A stretch of 64,000 nucleotides of DNA. It comes from Lacrimispora sp. 210928-DFI.3.58 (GTDB taxonomy: Bacteria; Bacillota; Clostridia; Lachnospirales; Lachnospiraceae). Shown here one piece after another: positions 42,042 to 50,975 of this stretch; the first letter of the stretch is position 1, and every line of letters begins with the position of its first letter. The DNA is taken from the NCBI RefSeq assembly GCF_020554865.1, contig NZ_JAJCIC010000021.1, positions 1 to 64,000 on the forward strand, in the 5' to 3' direction. The notes beneath the pieces were generated by a model, which saw only the letters and a list, made by a program, of their open reading frames with translations, searched no databases and was not told the DNA's origin. The translations under genes were made by a program, and so were the position numbers.

Positions 42042-43427
42042 TTACTTCATATTCTCTTCATACTCCCTAAGCGCCGCCACAGCCTCACCCGACATCGGAA
42101 TCAGCGCGATCATATTAAAGATCGTCATCAGCCCCACGCCAATATCCCCCAGATCCCACACAAACGTATAAGCCGCCAATCCTCCGATAAAAAGCATCAC
42201 CAGATCAAGGATCTTATAAACCGTCTGCGAAACCCAGTTATCACCAAACAAATACGCCACATTAGAGCGTGCATAAAATAAAATTCCAATAAACGTAGAA
42301 AAACTGAACAGCCACAGGATCACAGCAACAAATACCGTTCCAAAGCTCCCAAAATGAAACTCCATCGCCGTCTGCAGCAGATCCATGCCCTCAAGCCCCG
42401 AAAGCATGTCCTCCGGTGCCAAAAGCATGATCATAGCAGAGCAGCTGCATATCACGATCGTGTCAATAAACACGCCCACTGCCTGCAAAAGCCCTGCCTT
42501 CGCCGGATGGCTCACATCCGCTGCCGCTGCCGCGCAGGGAGCCGAGCCGGAGCCAGCCTCATTAGAAAACAAACCTCTTTTCGCACCGTTCATCAGCACT
42601 GCCCCGAAGCCGCCTGCCACAGCCTGCCGCAGTCCAAAGGCCTCTGAAAATATCCTGGCGAACACTCCCGGCAGCTGCCCCGCATTTTTCACAATAATAA
42701 AGATCGTGAGCAGAAAATAAATCCCCGCCATAAACGGCACGATCACATCCAGCACCTTCACAGTAGCATTTTTCCGAAGCACGATCACCGCTGCCACCAG
42801 GACCAGGACGATTGTCGTATAAATAGGCGGTATATGAAAGGCGTTCTGAAAGGCAGAGGACACGGAATTTCCGATCACCTGGCTGATGCCGCACCAGCAC
42901 AGCAGCCCTGATAAGGCAAACAAAACCGCGACCACAGAATACCTGCGGTTGTCTCCCTTCTTCACAAAAAAGTGATGGATATAGTACGCCGGACCTCCCC
43001 GCCAGCCGCCGTAAAGAGGATCCCTCTCCTTATAAAGCTGGGCCAGAGTCGCCTCTGCAAAGGCTGTGGAGGAGCCCAAAAGGGCAATGGCCCACATCCA
43101 GAAAACAGCTCCTGCCCCTCCCGCAGAGATCGCTGCCACAACGCCAACCAAATTTCCCATGCCTACCCTGGTAGCCGTGGACACGATCAGGGCCTGGATG
43201 CCGGATATGGAATCCCTTCTGGCCGACTCCTGTCTTTCCGTCACCACACGGAGCATTTCCGGGAACAGCCGAAAGGGCAGGAAGCGGGTGCGCAGGGTAA
43301 AATAAATACCTGAGGGGATCAGGATCAATACCAGCAGAGAAAGCCCGGCAGAGCTTCCTCCGGGCAATGGCACTGTGATCAGATCTCCCCACAAAAACTG
43401 GTATACCGTCTGGATCACTCCTATCAT
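42042..43427 (-). CDS. AGCS-family sodium:amino acid symporter
   Basis: A 461-residue protein with about 11 membrane helices of the alanine/glycine:cation symporter family. Family hallmarks: GIYFTLRTRFLPFR near residue 35, the GVVAAISAGGAGAVFWMW region (about 98), YGGWRGGPAYYI (about 137) and KRGLFSNEAGSGSAP (about 283). It imports alanine, glycine or a related amino acid with Na+. Its start overlaps the stop of the dehydrogenase gene by 4 bp, so the pair is translationally coupled and probably controlled by the divergent LysR gene. Confidence 0.92.
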   Translation of the reverse strand: MIGVIQTVYQFLWGDLITVPLPGGSSAGLSLLVLILIPSGIYFTLRTRFLPFRLFPEMLRVVTERQESARRDSISGIQALIVSTATRVGMGNLVGVVAAISAGGAGAVFWMWAIALLGSSTAFAEATLAQLYKERDPLYGGWRGGPAYYIHHFFVKKGDNRRYSVVAVLFALSGLLCWCGISQVIGNSVSSAFQNAFHIPPIYTTIVLVLVAAVIVLRKNATVKVLDVIVPFMAGIYFLLTIFIIVKNAGQLPGVFARIFSEAFGLRQAVAGGFGAVLMNGAKRGLFSNEAGSGSAPCAAAAADVSHPAKAGLLQAVGVFIDTIVICSCSAMIMLLAPEDMLSGLEGMDLLQTAMEFHFGSFGTVFVAVILWLFSFSTFIGILFYARSNVAYLFGDNWVSQTVYKILDLVMLFIGGLAAYTFVWDLGDIGVGLMTIFNMIALIPMSGEAVAALREYEENMK

Positions 43428-44380
43428 TCTTTTTCACTCCCCTTTCTCCTGCAGCCTTCCAGGATCCCAAGAGAGCGGTTGAGCCTGGCTGTCTCCTCCT
43501 CTGTCAGGTGGTAGGTCACAAGCTCCTTCACTCCCTGGCTGTTTAACACCGCAGGAATGCCTGCATAGATTCCCTCAAAACCATATTCGCCGTGAAGCAT
43601 ACAGGAAACAGGGATCACCTTATTTTCATCAAACAGGATCGCCCGGACGATCTGTCCCGAAACAGACGCAATGCCGTAGCAGGTGGCGCCCTTTGACCGC
43701 ACCACCTCGTAGGCAATGCCCGTGATCTCTTTTAACACGTCATCGAGAGACAGACCTCCCAGCCGGTTTGGATCATCCTTTAAAATATGGTGAAAGGATT
43801 TTCCTCCCACTGTCACCTGGCTCCATGGGATCATCTGGGAGTCTCCGTGCTCTCCCATGCACAGGGCGTCCACACTTCTGGGATCCACGTCCATAAGGTC
43901 GGCCAGATACATTCTCAAACGGGCGGAATCCAGGGAGGTCCCGGTGCCGATCACCTTGCGGTCCGGAAGGCCGGAAAGCTTCTGCACATACTGTGTGATC
44001 AGATCCACCGGGTTTGTGATCACCAGAAAAATACCCTCAAAGCCGCTCTCCATCACAGGCGGGATGATGGAATCCATAATACTGCAGGCCTTTTCATACA
44101 TATCCAGCCGCGTCATGCCGTCCCTGTAGGGCGCTGCCACTGCCAGAATCACCACATCTGCGTCACCGCAGTCCCCATAGCTGCCGCTCTCGATCTGCAC
44201 CTTGCTGTTGCTGTAGCCCAGGGAATGCCTGAGGTCCGTTGCCTCGGCCCAGGCCTTTTTTTCATTCAGATCAATGAGGAGCAGCTTATTGCAGATGCGG
44301 TTGCTTGCCAGATAATAGCTGAGCGTAGAACCCACAAGACCGCATCCGATCACAGCCACCTTTGTTTTTCCAATCGCCAT
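43424..44380 (-). CDS. L-lactate/2-hydroxyacid dehydrogenase-like enzyme
   Basis: A 318-residue NAD-dependent dehydrogenase of the LDH/MDH family. Rossmann motif GCGLVG (12-17), NAD-binding Asp37, Arg91, Asn123, Asp151/Arg154 and His178 (GEHGDS) keep the catalytic set. The residue that selects the substrate is Gln in lactate and Arg in malate dehydrogenases; here the loop reads APYRDGMTR with Tyr85 at that site. A different 2-hydroxy/2-oxo acid is therefore possible. The start at 44380 has GAGG 7 nt upstream; the frame extending to 44476 is repeat A3. Coupled to the AGCS symporter gene. Confidence 0.85.
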   Translation of the reverse strand: MAIGKTKVAVIGCGLVGSTLSYYLASNRICNKLLLIDLNEKKAWAEATDLRHSLGYSNSKVQIESGSYGDCGDADVVILAVAAPYRDGMTRLDMYEKACSIMDSIIPPVMESGFEGIFLVITNPVDLITQYVQKLSGLPDRKVIGTGTSLDSARLRMYLADLMDVDPRSVDALCMGEHGDSQMIPWSQVTVGGKSFHHILKDDPNRLGGLSLDDVLKEITGIAYEVVRSKGATCYGIASVSGQIVRAILFDENKVIPVSCMLHGEYGFEGIYAGIPAVLNSQGVKELVTYHLTEEETARLNRSLGILEGCRRKGSEKE

Positions 44381-44402
44381 ATACTTGCCTCGCATATTCC
44401 TA

Positions 44403-44652
44403 TCTTGAATTTCCACATGCTGCACCGCGGCTGCCGGGAGGACGGCTGGAGCGACTTTGCAGGACATTAGAAGCACTTAGGCAATTGGTTTTTCCGTTCA
44501 GAGCAGCATCAATGATTGTTTGAGCGCAGCGAGTTGCATTGATGCTGCTCTGGTTCTTAGGAAAAATCAAGTGTCTTAGAGCTTCTTATGTCCGAAACCG
44601 GAGCGATAGCCGTCCTCCCGGCAGCCGCGGCGCAGCATGTGGAAACTCAAGA
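44403..44652. repeat. Palindromic repeat A3
   Basis: A 250-bp nested palindrome between the divergent dehydrogenase and LysR genes. Outer arms 44403-44447 and 44608-44652 pair over 45 bp with two mismatches. The conserved A core and central CAGAGCAGCATCAA hairpin are inside. Unlike A1, A2 and A4 it is not after a stop codon but, given the promoters at 44660-44706, inside the predicted 5' leader of the dehydrogenase mRNA. Confidence 0.85.
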
Positions 44653-44659
44653 TATTTCT

Positions 44660-44687
44660 TTGATTTTTATAATATCCAGTATATAAT
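44660..44687 (+). promoter_or_regulatory. Promoter of the LysR gene
   Basis: -35 TTGATT (44660-44665), 16-bp spacer, perfect -10 TATAAT (44682-44687); start near 44694. It overlaps the opposite promoter of the dehydrogenase operon, so one LysR dimer site could control both. Confidence 0.7.
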
Positions 44688-44706
44688 AGAATGTACAATC
44701 TGTCTA
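44679..44706 (-). promoter_or_regulatory. Promoter of the dehydrogenase-AGCS operon
   Basis: Minus strand: -35 TAGACA (44701-44706), 16-bp spacer, -10 TATACT (44679-44684); start near 44672. The predicted transcript carries the whole A3 palindrome in a leader of about 290 nt. Confidence 0.55.
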
Positions 44707-44755
44707 ATTGATGGTTATAATGTTTTTAATCTAATTTTTCGATGGAGGAAATAGA

Positions 44756-45649
44756 ATGGATATCAGAAATCTGATGACCTTTATACAGGTAGCAGAGCTG
44801 AACAGCTTCACCAGGGCGGCTGAAAAGCTGGGGTATTCCCAGTCAACGGTGTCCTTCCAGATCAAGCAGCTGGAGGGTGAGCTGGATTCCCAGCTCTTTG
44901 AGAGGATCAATCACACCATTGCCCTGACAGAGGATGGCAGGGAGCTTCTGGGCTATGCCCATCAGATCAGCAAGCTCACCACAGAGCTTAAGGATTCCAT
45001 GCAGAAGGAAAAAAACATACAGGGACATATCCGCCTTGCAATGGCTGATTCCCTGTGCCCGGTATTGTTGGGGGAAAATTTTGCAGACTTCAGGAAACAG
45101 TATCCCGGCATTACCTTAAAGATCATTGCAGCCGGAACAGAGGAAATGTTCCGGCTGCTGAATCACAATGAGGCCGATGCCATACTGACCTTAGATCATC
45201 ATTTTTATAATACGGATTACGTGATCGTCCGCGAGGAAAAGGTGGGGGTCCACTTTGTGGCTGGGGCAGCTTCCCCTTTAGGACAGACCGGAGAGCTTTC
45301 CATACAGAAACTGGCCTGCCATCCCTTTATCCTGACGGAAAAAGGAATGAGCTACCGGCGGCTTATGGATGAACGGCTGGCGGAGCTGTCCCTGGAGATC
45401 AAGCCCGTCCTGGAAATCGGAAGCGCAGACCTGATCGCCTCTCTGGTAGAGCAGGGAACCGGGGTCTCCTTCCTGCCCGACTATGTGACGGAAAGCAAGG
45501 TAAAGGCCGGGACCATGGTACGCCTGCAGATAAAGGACTTTGAGATCGGGATCTGGAAGCAGCTTCTGTATCACAGGGATAAATGGGTATCCCGGCAAAT
45601 GGATTCCGTACTGGACTATTGTGCCGGGAAGGTATTCAATCGCTCCTGA
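44756..45649 (+). CDS. LysR-family transcriptional regulator
   Basis: A 297-residue regulator. The N-terminal winged helix-turn-helix (MDIRNLMTFIQVAELNSFT, AAEKLGYSQSTVSFQI) covers residues 1-60; a co-inducer-binding domain of the type 2 periplasmic fold covers about 90-295. GGAGG lies 9 nt before the ATG. It is divergent from the dehydrogenase-AGCS operon with overlapping promoters, the classical LysR layout, so it probably regulates that operon in response to its amino or hydroxy acid substrate (inference). Its 3' end overlaps the convergent ABC permease gene by 14 bp. Confidence 0.93.
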   Translation: MDIRNLMTFIQVAELNSFTRAAEKLGYSQSTVSFQIKQLEGELDSQLFERINHTIALTEDGRELLGYAHQISKLTTELKDSMQKEKNIQGHIRLAMADSLCPVLLGENFADFRKQYPGITLKIIAAGTEEMFRLLNHNEADAILTLDHHFYNTDYVIVREEKVGVHFVAGAASPLGQTGELSIQKLACHPFILTEKGMSYRRLMDERLAELSLEIKPVLEIGSADLIASLVEQGTGVSFLPDYVTESKVKAGTMVRLQIKDFEIGIWKQLLYHRDKWVSRQMDSVLDYCAGKVFNRS

Positions 45650-46814
45650 GGGCATCGATGGGATTCAGATTCGCCGCCCGGTTAGCCGGCATATAGCCGA
45701 AGATCAGGCCGATCCCCACTGAAACGCTGAAGGACACGATCACTGCAACGGGTGTCGGCGTGGCTGTGATCCCCATGGCGGCTCCCACCGCTGCGGTGGC
45801 CGCCCCGCCTATGATGATGCCGATGATCCCGCCCAACGAGCTGGTCACGGCCGCCTCTATGACAAACTGCTGCATGATAACGCCCTTATTTGCTCCCAGG
45901 GACTTTCGGATACCGATCTCTCTGGTTCGCTCCGTGACAGACACCAGCATGATGTTCATGACGCCCACGCCCGCCACCAGAAGGGAGATCCCTGCGATTC
46001 CACCCAGCATGGCGCTCATCATAGCGATCTGTTCGTTTAAGGAATCCAAAAGGGAGCTCATGGCCGTCACCCGGTAGTAGTCATCGCTCTTGAAGGTCTC
46101 ATAGAGAAAATCCTTGATGGCCTGGGTGCAGTCCTCTGTCAGGTCCGTATCCCTGGAGGCAAAGGTATAGCTGCTGATCACGGCATTTCTGGACATTTTC
46201 ACCGCCACACTGTAGGGCAGCCACACAAAATCGTCTGTGCCTCCATCGTCAAAATCACTCTCATCCTGGGCTTCTACGATCCCCACCACCTTGAAGGAAT
46301 AGCCGCCGATCTTGATGGTCTGGTTTAAGGCAGAGGCAGTGCTGCCGTAAAGCTCCTGGGCTACGTAGGCGCCGATGATGCAGACCTTTTGCCTGGACAT
46401 GATATCCGCATAGGAGAGATTCCTTCCTGCCTCCAGCTCATAGCTCATAAGCTCCAGATACTCCTCACCGTAGCCCGCCACCGTGGTGGAATCCATCTCA
46501 TCCGTCCCATTCTTGACAGAGGTGGAGACATTGACCGTAGGGCTCATCTGGGCAAAGAGAGCGCTGTTCTCCTCATAAAATGCGTACATATCATCCACAT
46601 CCAGGGAACGGGAGGCCAGGTTGGTGACATTTACCGTGATCCGGTTTACGCCCATACTGGTAAAATTTTCCACCATGCTTCCCATATATCCGTTCACAAT
46701 GCTCACCAGGATGATCACAGCCGCAACGCCTATGATAATACCCAGCATGGTCAGAAAGGAGCGCATCTTGTTGCCCCAAATGCTTTTAAGGGCGAGCTTG
46801 AATGATTGCAGCAT
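45636..46814 (-). CDS. MacB-type ABC transporter permease
   Basis: A 392-residue FtsX/MacB-like permease: one N-terminal helix (about 20-42), a large extracellular MacB_PCD domain (about 45-235), then three helices (about 268-290, 315-350, 355-380). The N-terminus ALKSIWGNKMRSFLTMLGIIIGV and TERTREIGIRKSLGA are family signatures. With the ATPase and HlyD-type adaptor encoded next to it, it should export peptides, antibiotics or surface molecules. Its start overlaps the ATPase gene by 29 bp. Confidence 0.92.
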   Translation of the reverse strand: MLQSFKLALKSIWGNKMRSFLTMLGIIIGVAAVIILVSIVNGYMGSMVENFTSMGVNRITVNVTNLASRSLDVDDMYAFYEENSALFAQMSPTVNVSTSVKNGTDEMDSTTVAGYGEEYLELMSYELEAGRNLSYADIMSRQKVCIIGAYVAQELYGSTASALNQTIKIGGYSFKVVGIVEAQDESDFDDGGTDDFVWLPYSVAVKMSRNAVISSYTFASRDTDLTEDCTQAIKDFLYETFKSDDYYRVTAMSSLLDSLNEQIAMMSAMLGGIAGISLLVAGVGVMNIMLVSVTERTREIGIRKSLGANKGVIMQQFVIEAAVTSSLGGIIGIIIGGAATAAVGAAMGITATPTPVAVIVSFSVSVGIGLIFGYMPANRAANLNPIDALRSD

Positions 46815-47604
46815 AGTCTTTTACATCTCCGTCAAAATTTATTTTCCCGTCTGCGATACGCACCACACGCTTTGCCTCCACAGCAATGGAATTGTCGTGG
46901 GTAATCATGACAATGGTGTTGCCCTCCTCGTTCAGCTGCTTTAGGAAATTCAGCACATCACGGCTGGTTCTGGAATCCAGGGCTCCCGTTGGCTCATCTG
47001 CCAGGATCAGGGAGGGGGAGCCTGCCAATGCCCTGGCGATGGACACTCTCTGCTGCTGGCCGCCGGAGAGCTGATTTGGAAAATTTCTCCATTTATCCTT
47101 CAAACCCACCTTTTCTAAGGAGGCCATAGCCCGTTCCCGGCGTTCTGCGCTGCCGGTCCCGGCATAAAGGAGGGGAAGCTCCACATTTTCCAGGATATTC
47201 AGCTTGGGCAGGAGGTTATACTGCTGGAAAATGAAGCCGATCATGCGGTTTCTCACTGCTGCCAGCTGCTTATCCGGCATATCGCTGACATCCTCGCCCC
47301 CCAGGTAATATTCTCCTTCTGTGGGTACATCCAGAGCTCCGATAATGTTCATAAGGGTGGACTTTCCGCTTCCCGATTTTCCCACAATGGCTACGAACTC
47401 CCCGCGGCAGATGGTCAGGCTCACATCATCGTTGGCCCTGACCTCTTCACCTCCCAGGCGGTAGATCTTGTAAATGTGCTTTAGCTCGATCAGCACCCGG
47501 CCCTGCTTCGCCTCTACGGCAACGGGAGGACGGGAATCCGCCTCTGCGGCTGTCTCTGCCACAGTCTCCGAAACGTTGTTTGCTTTCCAATGCAGCCATC
47601 TCAT
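46786..47604 (-). CDS. MacB-type ABC transporter ATPase
   Basis: A 272-residue ATPase of the LolD/MacB class: Walker A GKSGSGKS (about 83), signature QLSGGQQQR (about 188), Walker B LILADEPTGALD, switch His in MITHD. An unusual N-terminal tail of about 40 residues precedes the domain. The frame is open to 47754, but that part is the Gly-rich 3' end of the adaptor gene in another frame; the start at 47604 (MRWLHWKA) has GGAG 6 nt upstream. It overlaps the permease start, consistent with one operon. Confidence 0.88.
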   Translation of the reverse strand: MRWLHWKANNVSETVAETAAEADSRPPVAVEAKQGRVLIELKHIYKIYRLGGEEVRANDDVSLTICRGEFVAIVGKSGSGKSTLMNIIGALDVPTEGEYYLGGEDVSDMPDKQLAAVRNRMIGFIFQQYNLLPKLNILENVELPLLYAGTGSAERRERAMASLEKVGLKDKWRNFPNQLSGGQQQRVSIARALAGSPSLILADEPTGALDSRTSRDVLNFLKQLNEEGNTIVMITHDNSIAVEAKRVVRIADGKINFDGDVKDYAAIIQARP

Positions 47605-47707
47605 AGAAATCTCCGTTCCGCCGCCCATCAGACGGCACAAATCGTAATCAATCTTCCGGCTTTTTTCTCCGAACGAATATTTTGGGGGCTTGGCCGCGGT
47701 CAGCCGC

Positions 47708-49567
47708 CTATCTTTGACCGCCTCCGCGGTTTCCTCCGCCTTGGCTGCCTCCACGGTTTCCTCCGCCCTGGCCGCCTCCGCCGCCGGGACCTCCGCCTGG
47801 CATTCCTCCTCCGGAAGTCTGACCCATACCTCCTGGCATCATGCCGCCCATCATGTTCATACCTGTGTTCACAGAGGAGGCTGCTACATAGACCTCATCG
47901 CCCTCCGACAGGCCGCTCCTGATCTCCACATAGGAATCGCTGACTACGCCGGTCTCAACCTCCACAGCTCTGAAGCCTGCAGGCACTGCGCCCTTCTGCT
48001 CTGTCACCGTATCATCCTTCACATAGACCTGGCTGCCTCTCATCAGGGCATCGGATGGAACTGCCAGGGCATCTGCAGCCTCCTCCAGAGTGATCACGCC
48101 GTCCACATTCATGCCGGGAAGCAGATCACCCACCTCATCCATGGTTACTGTGACGGGATAGGTGGTTACGCCGTTGGAATAGCTGCTCTCCAGGCTGATC
48201 TTCGTCACCTTGCCCGTAAAGGTCTGGCCCTCCAGGGCATCGGCCGTCACCTTCACCTTCTGCCCCACCTGGACCGACAGAATATCCAGCTCATCAATGG
48301 ACATTTCAAAGGTCAGCTCCGAGAGGTCATAGATGGTAGCAACGGTGGTGCTGCTGTTGCTGTTCCGCTCAATGGTATCTCCCACCTTATAATTCTTTGT
48401 GATCACCTGGCCTGAGATGGGAGCCGTGATGGTGTAGTTGTCGTAATTATCCTGGGTGGTATCCAGGCTGTTCTGGGCGGATTCCAGCCTCTCCTGGGCA
48501 TTGTCCATGGAATCCTTGTAATTCTTGATCAGGTCCTCCGCCGTGTCCGTGGTCATTGCAAACACCGGCGTTCCCTTTGTGACGTAATCGCCTTCGTGCA
48601 CCAGGAGGCTTGCCACCTCCACACCCACTGCCAGCTCAGCGCTCATGGTCTTATCAATGGTTGCCGCAAAAACGCCGTCTTCACTGCCCACAAACTCCCC
48701 GATCTGGGCCGTAGCTGCAGTGGAGGTGGTAAGACCGCCCGGATTGGCCACCTCAATGGTTACATAGCGCACAATACGGCCTCCGGTCAAAGTCACCTCC
48801 TGAGCAGCCACCGCTGTCACTATGCCAGCTATCTGCTCTGCCGTATCCGTCAGAGTCAGGACAACTCCCATGCCCGCTCCGATGGCCGCCGCCTCGCCGG
48901 ACAGGAAGGGGATCCGTATTTTCATCACATCATCACTATAAAGGCTTGCGATATTGGTCCCGTTGCTGACCCGGTCTCCGGCGCTGATCTTTAATTCATT
49001 GATATAGCCTGTCTCCGTGGCCCTATAGACATTGCCGCTGTAGTCGCTTAAGGCCTGATTATAGTCCTCTGCCGCGTCATCATAGGTGGTCTGGGCCCTG
49101 GACAGGGAATTGACAGCGCTTGTTAAGGAGGATTCCATGCTGCTCCTGTCGATCTCATAGAGGACCTGGCCCTTTTCCACCTCATCCCCCTCCTCAAAAT
49201 CAGCAGCGATCACATCGCCCTCCACCAGTGAGGAGATGCTGTAGGTATCCTTGGCCGCCAGAGTCCCGGTGGAGCTTAGCTCCGAGGAAATATCCCTTCT
49301 GGTTACAGTGGCCGTGTTGATGGTGGCAGCCCTGGCAGCCGCCTCCTTTGCCTTTTTGTTCCGGTAGGTAAGGATTGCCACAAGTGCAATGGCGATCACC
49401 AGGAGGACTGCTGTAATGCGCTTCCAGAGAGGGGAGCTTTTCCTTTTCTTTTTCTTTGCCCCGTTGCCCGGTGCCTCTAAGGTACCGCCGCTGTCCTTTG
49501 CCGCCTCTTCCTTTCTATTCTTTCTAAGCGCGAATATTCCCCCGGAAATCTTTTTCTGCTCTTCCAT
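47708..49567 (-). CDS. MacA-type efflux adaptor with Gly-rich tail
   Basis: A 619-residue membrane-fusion protein. A basic N-terminus and a signal-anchor helix (about 49-67) lead to a lipoyl/biotinyl-like half (about 85-150), a region with two predicted helical stretches, a second lipoyl half (about 385-410) and beta-barrel domains (about 430-570). The tail from about 572 is almost only Gly, Met, Pro, Arg, Asn, Gln. The last 18 residues are two 9-residue repeats (GGNRGGSQG, GGNRGGGQR). In Gram-positives such adaptors connect MacB-like pumps to the wall side. It is the first gene of the three-gene efflux operon. Confidence 0.9.
   Translation of the reverse strand: MEEQKKISGGIFALRKNRKEEAAKDSGGTLEAPGNGAKKKKRKSSPLWKRITAVLLVIAIALVAILTYRNKKAKEAAARAATINTATVTRRDISSELSSTGTLAAKDTYSISSLVEGDVIAADFEEGDEVEKGQVLYEIDRSSMESSLTSAVNSLSRAQTTYDDAAEDYNQALSDYSGNVYRATETGYINELKISAGDRVSNGTNIASLYSDDVMKIRIPFLSGEAAAIGAGMGVVLTLTDTAEQIAGIVTAVAAQEVTLTGGRIVRYVTIEVANPGGLTTSTAATAQIGEFVGSEDGVFAATIDKTMSAELAVGVEVASLLVHEGDYVTKGTPVFAMTTDTAEDLIKNYKDSMDNAQERLESAQNSLDTTQDNYDNYTITAPISGQVITKNYKVGDTIERNSNSSTTVATIYDLSELTFEMSIDELDILSVQVGQKVKVTADALEGQTFTGKVTKISLESSYSNGVTTYPVTVTMDEVGDLLPGMNVDGVITLEEAADALAVPSDALMRGSQVYVKDDTVTEQKGAVPAGFRAVEVETGVVSDSYVEIRSGLSEGDEVYVAASSVNTGMNMMGGMMPGGMGQTSGGGMPGGGPGGGGGQGGGNRGGSQGGGNRGGGQR
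47721..47774. repeat. 27-bp tandem repeat in adaptor gene
   Basis: Two adjacent 27-bp units (47721-47747 and 47748-47774), differing at three positions, encode the last two 9-residue repeats of the adaptor. Confidence 0.8.
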
Positions 49568-49590
49568 ACGTCACCTCTGCCTGCAATGAT

Positions 49591-49729
49591 TTTTTATTAC
49601 GCTCGTCCCTCGCTTCATAAAAAACATACGGGAACCGCGAACTCCGCTTCGCTTCGTTTGCGCAGCAAATAGTTTCGCGCTCCGGCGCTCAACTATTTTT
49701 TATTACGCTCGTCCCCTCGCTTCATAAAA
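49591..49729. repeat. Direct-repeat element E
   Basis: A 32-34-nt unit (TTTTTATTACGCTCGTCCCTCGCTTCATAAAA) occurs at 49591-49622 and 49696-49729, one base different in length, flanking about 75 nt with an AAATAGTT/AACTATTT hairpin. It lies between the adaptor start and the SLH gene end. No gene is visible here. Confidence 0.7.
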
Positions 49730-49767
49730 GCTTTAACTGTTCAGTGCCCTCACAGTTACGATTTCTT

Positions 49768-50937
49768 CTAATATTCAATGGCATCAATCGCCGTATAGGT
49801 GCCGCTGCTGTAATTGCACACAAGCACCACCTCGTCTCCCACCTCCAAGGTGCCGTAGATGGAGAACAGATACTGCAGCTCCGAGGAATCCAGCCCGATG
49901 GTCAGATAGCCCTCATCGTCCAGCTCTGCATTTTCATAAAAATCATCGTCTGAATTGGTGGTGTCGATCTCCAGGCGGACAGAGGTGGGCGTTATCACAT
50001 CAGAGGATTTATAATAGATATTTTTGATCTCACCCTTCAGGAGAACATATGTACTGGTGCCCGAATGATCATCCGTATCCCAGCCAGTGGTGGTATAGGC
50101 CCAGATAGTCTTTGACTTTACGTTGTAGTAGATCACGGCAAAGCCGGAAGCCTTCTGAGAGAGCTTTACAGCCTCCAGAGTGCTGGCCACGCCGTTTAAG
50201 AATACATTGGCATCATCCGAGCTAAAGGGCACGGAATCGATCACGCTGAAGCTCTTGTGCACCAGGATCGGTCCTTTTCTCTCATCCTCCAGAATGCTGA
50301 CAGGATTGATCTCGCCGTCAGAGTTGAGTTCACAGTCAAGGACAGCTCCGTAAATGGTATTGCTGTCCTTTGGATTTGCCTTCAGCAGGTTATAGAACAG
50401 ATTCATGCAGTCTGTCTGGTTCAGATTATCTGCAATACCGCAGGTCATATTTTCATTCAGCTCAAGGTAATTAAATTTGGATATCCGTGAGGAAGTCAGG
50501 TCCCCGGTGAAATCCCCGTCCGTATATCCCAGCATTGTGAGGACCGCCTTCACCCCGTCCCGGTAGGTCACAGGCTCATCCGGCTTAAACACTCCGCCCA
50601 GAAATCCCGTCATCCAGCCCTGAGAGGCCGCGATCCTGATATAGACGGCATTTGGATGAGCGGCCGGCACATCGGCAAAAACGGAAACGCTGGAGGTGGG
50701 AAGATTTTCCCGGAAGCTGGAGGCATTTACCAGCATTTTTGCAAAATCTCCTCTTGTGACCTCTTCGCGGAAGCTGGTCACCTCCATGATCCCGGTCAGC
50801 TTCACAACCTGCTGCCTCATATCAAAATTTGCGGAAGACACATTTGCCAGTACGGTCATCGGGGCAGCTGACGATACAGCCGTCACGGCTGCCAGGGAAC
50901 CGAAGAGGTAACGGCAGGCGGAATTTACTCTTTTCAT
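49768..50937 (-). CDS. S-layer-homology-domain surface protein
   Basis: A 389-residue exported protein. The signal peptide (about 1-32, ending VLA) is followed by two or three degenerate SLH modules: VTRGDFAKMLVNAS (about 60), FADVPAAHPNAVYIRIAASQGWMTG (about 88-112) and FKPDEPVTYRDGVKAVLTMLGY (about 117-138). SLH modules bind pyruvylated secondary wall polymers. The C-terminal 200 residues are acidic, beta-rich and not recognised. It stands alone between the efflux operon and repeat C2. Confidence 0.82.
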   Translation of the reverse strand: MKRVNSACRYLFGSLAAVTAVSSAAPMTVLANVSSANFDMRQQVVKLTGIMEVTSFREEVTRGDFAKMLVNASSFRENLPTSSVSVFADVPAAHPNAVYIRIAASQGWMTGFLGGVFKPDEPVTYRDGVKAVLTMLGYTDGDFTGDLTSSRISKFNYLELNENMTCGIADNLNQTDCMNLFYNLLKANPKDSNTIYGAVLDCELNSDGEINPVSILEDERKGPILVHKSFSVIDSVPFSSDDANVFLNGVASTLEAVKLSQKASGFAVIYYNVKSKTIWAYTTTGWDTDDHSGTSTYVLLKGEIKNIYYKSSDVITPTSVRLEIDTTNSDDDFYENAELDDEGYLTIGLDSSELQYLFSIYGTLEVGDEVVLVCNYSSGTYTAIDAIEY

Positions 50938-50975
50938 ATCTTAGGGCTCCTCTCACTGTCTATAGGAATTACTAT

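Noticed and set aside
47605..47754. Possible adaptor-ATPase frameshift fusion
   Set aside because: The ATPase frame runs into the adaptor's Gly-rich 3' end in another frame, but a good RBS and ATG at 47604 and an intact adaptor stop at 47708 explain both genes without a frameshift.
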